Assembly: GCA_002839445.1 (NCBI GenBank)
Contig: PGYB01000004.1
Coordinates: 248,001 to 312,000 of the forward strand
Origin: Candidatus Riflebacteria bacterium HGW-Riflebacteria-1
GTDB lineage: Bacteria > Muiribacteriota > Ozemobacteria > Ozemobacterales > Ozemobacteraceae
Length of the DNA stretch: 64,000 bases
Direction: 5' to 3'
Shown: positions 57,390 to 64,000 of the stretch, piece by piece
Numbering within the stretch: position 1 is the stretch's first letter
Layout of the letters: every line of letters begins with the position of its first letter
Program-made: the position numbers and the translations under genes
Notes under the pieces: generated by a model
What the model was told of the DNA's origin: nothing
The model's input: only the letters and a program-made list of their open reading frames with translations
The model's database searches: none

Positions 57390-57845
57390 ATGACTATTGA
57401 AAACAGAATTTCAGCGCTGGTTGCCGCTTATCAGCGACTCAGCCAGGCCAATAAACGGTTTATCGAACAGGGGTGCGGTGTTGAAGCCTTTCGAAACCTC
57501 ATCGAGCAACGCGAACTTATTCTCGAAGACTTGCCATTACTTTCTCAGGAGCTGGTCGCTGCCATGGAACAGAGCTTTCCTGGTCATCAGTTCAGCTGCA
57601 ACAGTGTTACCGAGGCAGTGCGCACGATCTCTGTAATAGCTCCACACCTCGAAAATTGCTGCAATGACGTTCGAGATGCGCTAAAACAGCTGGTAGAATC
57701 TGATCTTGCGGTTGAGAATAATATATCTACGCTAAAAGATGAGATAAAAGCAGAACTTGGCCGGGTCAGACAGGGTTCACGCGGTCTAAAAGGCTATCGA
57801 CAGTCCTCTTCATATGGCAGCTGCTTTATCAACAAGGTAAAATAG
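57390..57845 (+). CDS. FlgN-like helical protein
   Basis: 151 aa starting at the ATG at 57390, just after the kinase stop. Almost all helical with FRNLIEQRELILEDLPLLSQ and the closing RGLKGYRQSSSY. Length, helical hairpin and ending resemble FlgN/FliT-type chaperones for flagellar or secretion substrates, but no flagellar genes are here. It may serve the kinase as a partner. Confidence 0.5.
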   Translation: MTIENRISALVAAYQRLSQANKRFIEQGCGVEAFRNLIEQRELILEDLPLLSQELVAAMEQSFPGHQFSCNSVTEAVRTISVIAPHLENCCNDVRDALKQLVESDLAVENNISTLKDEIKAELGRVRQGSRGLKGYRQSSSYGSCFINKVK

Positions 57846-57889
57846 CGTAAATCCATTGTTCTCGCCAACTCCATTATTCTCGTAAACTG

Positions 57890-57926
57890 AAGCGAAGCAA
57901 CCTGAAAAAGATTGCTTCGCTTTTTT
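57890..57926 (+). terminator. terminator of the kinase group
   Basis: 11-bp stem AAGCGAAGCAA with 11-base loop followed by T6. Confidence 0.9.
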
Positions 57927-58007
57927 ATACGCTGCTATTGGCGCTTCTGCAACGATGCCGCGCTATGCGTGAGCGGACTTTGCCTCAGCTCAGGCGATCT
58001 GTCGTAA

Positions 58008-58328
58008 TTAGAACATGCCGGGAATGTTCATTCCGCCAGTGATTGAACCCATTTCTTCCTGAACCATTTCTTTTGACTTGCTGATGCCGGCGTTTACGGC
58101 CGACAACACCAGATCCTGAAGAGTTTCAACGTCATCGGGGTCGACAGCGTCTTTGTTGATTGTGATGCTTACCATTTCCTGAGCGCCATTAAAAACGACT
58201 TTGACTATACCACCGCCAACGGTTGCTTCGATAGTCTTGTCCTTCATTTCTTCCTGGGCCTTCTGCATCTTTTCCTGCATTTTCTGAGCCTGTTTCATCA
58301 GGCTCTGCATGTTGAATCCACCCTTCAT
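58008..58328 (-). CDS. YbaB/EbfC-family nucleoid-associated protein
   Basis: 106 aa. MQSLMKQAQKMQEKMQKAQE, VGGGIVKVVFNG and DLVLSAVNAGISKSKEM are the YbaB/EbfC pattern. Binds DNA as a tweezer-like dimer. Usually next to dnaX and recR; here it stands alone behind the giant gene. Confidence 0.93.
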   Translation of the reverse strand: MKGGFNMQSLMKQAQKMQEKMQKAQEEMKDKTIEATVGGGIVKVVFNGAQEMVSITINKDAVDPDDVETLQDLVLSAVNAGISKSKEMVQEEMGSITGGMNIPGMF

Positions 58329-58377
58329 AAAAACTCCTCCTTGAAAGCAATTTTTTCAGGAACTGATGATAGCAGAA

Positions 58378-61300
58378 TCAGCGCAAAATCGCAAATTTGC
58401 CGCGCACTCGCCGCTTTGCGTCGGGAAACCCGCTTTCGTTATCTATTTTTACCGCGTAAAAATAGGTGCCGTTGGCAGTTTTGCGGGGAATCCGCCATTC
58501 ATAGACATTCTCGCCTTCCTGGCCGCGAATGCCGGTCGAAAAAATCTCGTGCCCGGCAGTGTCGTAGATCTTGAGATCGACATAGGTCGGAAAATTAAGA
58601 TAAAACCTGAAATTGGCGCTGTTTCCGCGGGCCGGGCTGGGATAGACCGCCATCATTCTGATATTGTTTTCGGGCAGATAGGTTACCGAAGTCTTCACCA
58701 CCGGGTCAGTCACCGACTCCAGATAAATTCTCTGCCCGGGCAGAACCCTTAGGTTCTGCATCGCCAGGTCGGTATTTTCGCGACTCAGCCTGATGAAACT
58801 GCGAAACTGCGATGAATGTGTGCCGTTTTCGACCAGATCAAGAATCATGCCGGTCGGGTCTGCTTCTGAATATATCTTGATTTTCGTGGTATCAGTGGTG
58901 AACCAGTTGCGGTCTTCGGCTTCAACCTCGATATACAGGCTGGGGTTGGCGACTGTATCGGTAACGCGCTGGGCAAAATGCTTTTCAGAATACAGTTTGA
59001 TGCCGAGTATGTTAAGCGGTGATACCGAGCCAGACTGCAGGTAGTAGACAAGCTTGCGGTCATCTGTCAGTAGCGGCGACGTCAGTTCAAGCCATTCGCC
59101 GGGAAGCAGTTTGAGCGGGTATTGCGGGACAGCCTTGCCGGGCGCCAGTTCAAGACTGCAGCGGAAACGCCCGCTTTCGTTGCTGAATGGTTCGAGGCGA
59201 AGTTTAACGGTTGTGCTGGCCTGGGTGCCGGTGCGCGCGTAAAGATCGAATACCTGTCCGCTCAGATTCAGTGTTCCTGAGGCGGCAACTTCGACAAAAA
59301 TCACCGGAATCTCGACCTGCTCTGATGCGATGAGTTGCGCGAAACCGTTGTCGCTGAACAGGTTGATGCCCTGTCTGCCGCCGGTAGTGAACTGGTGCTG
59401 ATAGAGCGTGGCGCTTTGCCCGAGGTAATCGGTGAGACCCTGCAGTTGCAGTGTGCAGGTAGATTGCAGGGGCAATGGCGAAAGCGGGCGCCAGCTGAAT
59501 GTGTTGTTGTCAGCAGCCGGGCTGGTGAGTGCGGTGATGATGTTGCCTTGTTCGGTGATTATGCGCAGTGCATCGGCAGTTGACTCGTGAGCAAGTTTGC
59601 GGCTGAAGGTCGCAGAAATGGCTGGCAGTTCTGCGATGCCGCTGCTACCAGACGCCGGAATAACAGCCGTCACCGTCGGCAATGGTGCGAGTTGAAAGGT
59701 TCTTGCCGGCTGACTTGCAAACAGCAGGGTCGCGGTAATGTTGCCGGCAATGTCCTCTGGCAACAGATATTCGCCGCGAAAGCTACCAGGTGCGATTTCG
59801 TTCAGTGTCGCCATTATTGTCGCTGAAGCGGTCTGAATACGCATTGTTCGGGTTTCGGTGTAGGTTTCGAACATGTTGGTGCAGGTCGCCAGAAGAACTA
59901 GCTGCCCCGGAGTGGCTTCGCCAATAAGTGCAACGCTCTGGCCATCGCGCGGGGCAATGCCGGTGAGCAGGTCGAACGTGGCCGAGCTTTCGCCGCGCAT
60001 CGTCAGCCATGCGCTTTCTGGCAGCAGAAACAGGCCATTGCTGTCGCGCAGGTCGGTCGAAATGTTAAGCTGATGGCGGGTAGAGCTGGCATAGCTCGTC
60101 GCGGGAGTAATCAGAACGCTGCGGTCTGCGTCGGCATAGCTGAACAGCAGGTCAATGGGTCTGGCGTCTGAAGCCAGCAGGTTGATGCCGGCGGCGACCG
60201 TGTTGCGGTCGACACTGTGGCTGAAGTTCAGTCTGATCGGATTGTCGAGCGCCAGATCGCTGCTGCCCGAAGCCGGAACAATAGATTGCAGTGTCGTTCT
60301 GACACGGGCCACCACCGTAATGTTAAGTGTTGCGTCGCCTTGCGATGTAACGGTAATCGAGACGCCGGGCGCCAGATTGATCGGCACAGCCAGCCGGAAA
60401 ATACCAGAAGGCTGCGAAATCTCGACCAATGTCAGTTCGAGGCCGTCGAGGCTGCCGTCTGAAGAATCAACGCGGACTCTGGCAGTTTCATAGGTAGAAA
60501 ATGATGTGTCTTTGGCGACCAGCTCAAGATACAGGTTGCCGTTGAACGCGACCGTCGAGGTTTTGGTCGCGTAATCAGCACTTTCGTAATTTGCCATGGT
60601 TATGTTGTCTTTGGGCGGCGGCGGCGGCGGTTGCGTGGTAAATCTGGTCGCAAGGCCTTCGCCAAGTGTGTTGCCGGAGGTGTCTTGAATAGTGGCTGCA
60701 ACCGACATCTCAAATTCGGTAAGCAGCAGCAGCTGGCCGGCTGGCTGAAAGCGCACCTGTTTGCCGGTTGGGCTGACGCTGAGGGTGCCCGGCACGGTTG
60801 CCGGTACTGGCAAGGCACCTGATGTTCGTTTTAACGCAAAATTGGCAGTGGTAACATCGCTGCTGCGCACTGGCCGACTGAAGTTCCAGGTCGGCCAGAC
60901 ATCCGCCGGCACGGTAATTGCGCCGCTGGCCGGCGAATAAGAGAGCAGCGAGAAGGCCGGCAGAACGAGAAGCGTGCGGGTGAGATCACTTCGGTTCTCT
61001 GGAACCAGCTCAATCGTCTCGTCTGGCAGGGCAGGGGCGACAAATGAGCCAATGAATCTTCCGGGACTGCTTTCGGTGAGAAGAATGCTGCTGGCCGGAA
61101 GACTGCTGTTAAGGGTTGCCGTTGCATACTCGACCACGCCGAGTTTTGCGTCGCTGCGGTCAAGGCGCAGGTAGACTGTCTGCCCGGTCTCGACGCTGCC
61201 GCCGTTGCTGAGAGGAGCTGTGTGTGCGGCATCTGCGAATACGCCGAATGAAGTTATAACAGGATTTATACTGGTGTAGTTGGCGGTTGTCTCGGGAAAC

Positions 61301-64000
61301 GGCAGTCCATTAGTGTCTTTGAGTCCGGCGGTAATTCTGAGCACAATCAGTGAATCTGGCTGCAGTTCTGAAACAATTTTAATCTCACTCGGAGTTAGCA
61401 GTGACAGGCTGTATGAGGCAATTCCCGATGAATCGGCCAGGCGTATGGTATTACTGCTGAGTGTCGCCGGGTCGATATTTTTGCTGGCGCTCAACGTGAA
61501 GGTCTGGTTAAGGTAGACTACAGGCGCGGTTCCCGACGCTGGTGAAAGATTTATCGTTGGTCTTCTGTAAGTTCTCAGGCTGACGAACTTAGCGGTATCT
61601 GTCTCTGAAGTAATTGTAATCTCGGCGCCTTCTTCGTCAAAAACAGTCAGAGTGCCGTGGAAAATGCCGGTATTGGCGCCGGTTTCAATTAGCGTTGTCA
61701 GAGCTGTGCCCGCCGACAGATTCGAACTCTGCCGCACTTGCGTGGCGTCAATTGTTCCGGCCGAGAGGTCGGTTCCTTTGATTTCGACATACACCTGAAT
61801 GCCTGGAGTTATTGAAGCCAGTGCTGACAGTTCAGTTGCGTATGTGCTGTCTGAGAATACCTTGAGATGCGTAATTGGTGGATTCAAAGGAACTGTCGCG
61901 CCCTGCGTGGTGAAGCTGACGACCAGATCGCTGTTGATGTTGTTACCGGCCAGATCTTTGATGTTACCTATTTGATAGACGTACAAAGAGCTGGTTGCGA
62001 GTTCGGCCGCCGGGGTAAAAACAATTTCCCTTTCGGCTGCTCGGTAAGAAACGGCTCCGGCAACTTCGACTCCTGCCTGCAGCAGTTTAACGTTGCTGCT
62101 GTTAACTGTTGCCGGGTCAGCAGCTTCACTGATTTTTACTTCAACGTTAGTATAAATCGATACATTTATGCTGCCAGAAGCCGGAGTTTGCGGGGTTAAT
62201 GACGGTATGCTCAATTTCAGGGTCTGGCTGGCTGCCGGGTTGACCGTTGAAGCGGCAATAAACACCAGACCGTCGGCGAGGTTGCTGTAACTGTAAACTC
62301 CGCGATAGATGCCTGAGTTGGCGGCGGTTTCGTCGAGGCGCAGGCTGTCGCCGGTGCTTATGCTGACCATGGTGAAGTCTACGGTGTTGGGCGAAGCGTC
62401 GGTTCCGCGCACTTCTACGTACATGTTGCCACTGCGTATGAAGTCGTCGTTGCTCTGGTAAGCCGCTGTTGGCGAGTAATCGGCGCTGTCGAAAAGGTTA
62501 AGCTGTGTGACAATTGCCGGCTGCGTCTGAGCTGCCTGGGTGTCGAAAGCAAAATTTATCGCACGATACAGCGGGTTGCCCTGCTGTGATTTTAGGCCAT
62601 TTGCAGCATAGGTTGCATTGACCGTAATCTTGCTTGAATACGGCAACGGCGCGTCTGGTAAAAAAGTGATTTTACGCTGGTCGGCGCTGAGTGTGCGGGT
62701 GCCTGCTATATTTGCCGCGCCAGAAGACACCGTTAAGTTAACGCTATTGCCGCCATTGAGCAGCTGATCTGAAAATGCCAGGGTAATCGGCGAGTCGATG
62801 CGGACATTAGTGGCGTTCGTTGCGGCGACCTGTCCATTTGTGCCGTTAACGACTGTTGTGCCCGGCAGCAATGCCGGAAACGTCACGGTAAGTGTCGCCG
62901 CATTGGCGGGTGCAATATCGACGCTGAAAGTGAGACTGCCAATGCTGGCTGGGGGTAACGGCGTCGGAAAGCCGAATAGTGGCAGAGAATCAAAATTGAA
63001 GCTCCCTGAATAGATGCCTGTTGAATTTGAGGCGGTTTCGATCAGACTTATTTTGCGGGCGGCAGCACCCCATGAGAAGCTTAAAGTCGCCGTTGCCAGG
63101 TCGCGGGTCTGGGTGGCGCCATCATCACCGGTGACTTTGATGTAAACTGTCGCCGAAGCCGGTATTTTTTCATATAAGCCCCAGCCATCTATCAACAGCG
63201 GCTCTTTGTAGAGCGTTATGGTGTCGATGCCGGTTGGCGGAGTGTTATAGGGTTGGGTTGTGAAGTTCGTGTTCAGTGCAGACAGCAGATTGTTGCCGGC
63301 CAGGTCGGTGACAGATGTTGTGACTTCGAGCGCGTATATGGTCTGCGGGCGCAACCCGCCATCTGGAGCGTCATCTGGGTCGATGCGAATCTGGCTGCCG
63401 CTGAGAATAAGGCTGTAACTTGCCGCGACACCAGCCCGTGTTAATCTCACATTTGTCTTGTTAACTGTGCTGGCCAACAGTGGTTCAGTGAAGTTAACGA
63501 CAATCTGACGGTCAATAGTAACGCCGCTTTCGCCGGCAGCAGGACTGAAAGTGGTAAATTCAGGTCGCTTGATGTCGGCGACTGTGAACTGATAAGAGAA
63601 TGCGCCGATCTGTGTGTTATAAAACTTGTCGCGTAGTCCTTCAAGAGTGACTGTGTAGGTGGTTTCGCTATCCAGGGGAGCAGAAGGAGTGAGAGAAATT
63701 TCGCGGGTGCCGTCGTCGTAATTGCGGGTTGCGGCAACCGCGACACCACTTCGCAGCAATTTTACCGTTGCAGGTGAGATCGAGCTTTCGAGAACCGACT
63801 CGCTGGCTTTGATTCTGATGGTCGGTAGCCCAACAACATTTGTTGCGCCAGCGAGCGGACTGATCGGCGAAAATGTCGGGTAAGTAACTATAATATTTGT
63901 TGATGTCGCTGAGTCTGCGTGGGCTTTGAAGGTGTAGACGCTGTCGGTTGCCAGAGACCCACCAAGTTTATAATAGCCATCAAAATAGCTTGAGGTCGGG
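58378..64000 (-). CDS. giant surface protein with many Ig-like (SbsA/Big_5) repeats, N-terminus outside window
   Basis: More than 1,870 codons in the window; the frame stays open to the right edge, so the start is missing. Repeats of about 95-110 aa carry TxxPxxG...V......I...F...(D)...N, the bacterial Ig-like Big_5/SbsA type (for example PASGSINVSIYTNVEVKIS), alternating with a second module type containing VYVEIKGTDLSAGTIDATQV and an ETGANTGIFHGTL ending. The C-terminus (YPSPARGNSANFRFYL, NGTYFYAVKI) is a FlgD/T9SS-like Ig module. Probably a secreted or surface adhesin. Non-coding sequence begins at 58377, 50 bp from ybaB. Confidence 0.9.
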   Translation of the reverse strand, partial: PTSSYFDGYYKLGGSLATDSVYTFKAHADSATSTNIIVTYPTFSPISPLAGATNVVGLPTIRIKASESVLESSISPATVKLLRSGVAVAATRNYDDGTREISLTPSAPLDSETTYTVTLEGLRDKFYNTQIGAFSYQFTVADIKRPEFTTFSPAAGESGVTIDRQIVVNFTEPLLASTVNKTNVRLTRAGVAASYSLILSGSQIRIDPDDAPDGGLRPQTIYALEVTTSVTDLAGNNLLSALNTNFTTQPYNTPPTGIDTITLYKEPLLIDGWGLYEKIPASATVYIKVTGDDGATQTRDLATATLSFSWGAAARKISLIETASNSTGIYSGSFNFDSLPLFGFPTPLPPASIGSLTFSVDIAPANAATLTVTFPALLPGTTVVNGTNGQVAATNATNVRIDSPITLAFSDQLLNGGNSVNLTVSSGAANIAGTRTLSADQRKITFLPDAPLPYSSKITVNATYAANGLKSQQGNPLYRAINFAFDTQAAQTQPAIVTQLNLFDSADYSPTAAYQSNDDFIRSGNMYVEVRGTDASPNTVDFTMVSISTGDSLRLDETAANSGIYRGVYSYSNLADGLVFIAASTVNPAASQTLKLSIPSLTPQTPASGSINVSIYTNVEVKISEAADPATVNSSNVKLLQAGVEVAGAVSYRAAEREIVFTPAAELATSSLYVYQIGNIKDLAGNNINSDLVVSFTTQGATVPLNPPITHLKVFSDSTYATELSALASITPGIQVYVEIKGTDLSAGTIDATQVRQSSNLSAGTALTTLIETGANTGIFHGTLTVFDEEGAEITITSETDTAKFVSLRTYRRPTINLSPASGTAPVVYLNQTFTLSASKNIDPATLSSNTIRLADSSGIASYSLSLLTPSEIKIVSELQPDSLIVLRITAGLKDTNGLPFPETTANYTSINPVITSFGVFADAAHTAPLSNGGSVETGQTVYLRLDRSDAKLGVVEYATATLNSSLPASSILLTESSPGRFIGSFVAPALPDETIELVPENRSDLTRTLLVLPAFSLLSYSPASGAITVPADVWPTWNFSRPVRSSDVTTANFALKRTSGALPVPATVPGTLSVSPTGKQVRFQPAGQLLLLTEFEMSVAATIQDTSGNTLGEGLATRFTTQPPPPPPKDNITMANYESADYATKTSTVAFNGNLYLELVAKDTSFSTYETARVRVDSSDGSLDGLELTLVEISQPSGIFRLAVPINLAPGVSITVTSQGDATLNITVVARVRTTLQSIVPASGSSDLALDNPIRLNFSHSVDRNTVAAGINLLASDARPIDLLFSYADADRSVLITPATSYASSTRHQLNISTDLRDSNGLFLLPESAWLTMRGESSATFDLLTGIAPRDGQSVALIGEATPGQLVLLATCTNMFETYTETRTMRIQTASATIMATLNEIAPGSFRGEYLLPEDIAGNITATLLFASQPARTFQLAPLPTVTAVIPASGSSGIAELPAISATFSRKLAHESTADALRIITEQGNIITALTSPAADNNTFSWRPLSPLPLQSTCTLQLQGLTDYLGQSATLYQHQFTTGGRQGINLFSDNGFAQLIASEQVEIPVIFVEVAASGTLNLSGQVFDLYARTGTQASTTVKLRLEPFSNESGRFRCSLELAPGKAVPQYPLKLLPGEWLELTSPLLTDDRKLVYYLQSGSVSPLNILGIKLYSEKHFAQRVTDTVANPSLYIEVEAEDRNWFTTDTTKIKIYSEADPTGMILDLVENGTHSSQFRSFIRLSRENTDLAMQNLRVLPGQRIYLESVTDPVVKTSVTYLPENNIRMMAVYPSPARGNSANFRFYLNFPTYVDLKIYDTAGHEIFSTGIRGQEGENVYEWRIPRKTANGTYFYAVKIDNESGFPDAKRRVRGKFAILR

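Overview
The window splits into two parts. Positions 1 to about 24,707 are the left-hand part of a Mu-like transposable prophage, read almost entirely on the minus strand. Positions 24,708 to 64,000 are chromosome of a Gram-negative bacterium. The host has OmpA-type and periplasmic proteins, a murein-recycling pair, Hanks-type kinase and PP2C signalling, many exported proteins of unknown function and a very large Ig-repeat surface protein. I cannot assign the phylum from sequence alone. The high share of exported orphan proteins would suit a poorly sampled bacterial lineage.

Prophage. In the direction of transcription (right to left) the layout is that of phage Mu. It begins with a terminal array of three 20-bp sites (24,553-24,700) and a rightward accessory block with an exported zinc-ribbon protein and an Abi-alpha-like protein. 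An S24 self-cleaving repressor (20,268) lies divergent to the early operon, with an operator-embedded early promoter between them. The early operon holds a stand-alone copy of the transposase N-terminal domain, a Ner-like regulator, transposase A and ATPase B, then a chain of small coupled genes, Gam, GemA and a Mor-type activator. A self-contained XRE/ImmA cassette follows, then lysis genes, terminase, portal, gpF, gpG, protease, decoration protein and capsid. Tail genes and the right end lie outside the window. Two copies of a 43-bp element mark probable late promoters (2,716 and 10,229).

Host flank. The phage end is 70 bp upstream of a tRNA-Leu(CAG) gene and just upstream of its promoter. 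Next comes an OLD-like ATPase whose DUF4276 partner carries an in-frame stop; a second DUF4276 relic lies at 31.5 kb. A three-gene operon (26,976-29,471) pairs a radical SAM/SPASM enzyme with two paralogous exported Cys-rich proteins that share the motif FHSAMCYxMAMPPA. I do not recognise this as a described system and consider it the best candidate for new biology here.

The rest of the host segment contains: a TetR regulator with an iron-sulfur flavoprotein; an OmpA protein; a flavin reductase-like protein; a DUF819 transporter, NlpC/P60 peptidase and L-Ala-D/L-Glu epimerase group, probably for murein peptide recycling, with a hexanucleotide repeat before the epimerase; a Tim44/zinc-ribbon/TerB membrane protein; an iron-dependent alcohol dehydrogenase; exported orphans; a UshA-like nucleotidase; an MFS exporter; an exported protein with a DxDD motif; Gnd; a Na/Pi cotransporter; a methyltransferase; HU; a PP2C/TPR/kinase/FlgN-like group; YbaB; and the start-truncated giant Ig-repeat protein that runs off the right edge.
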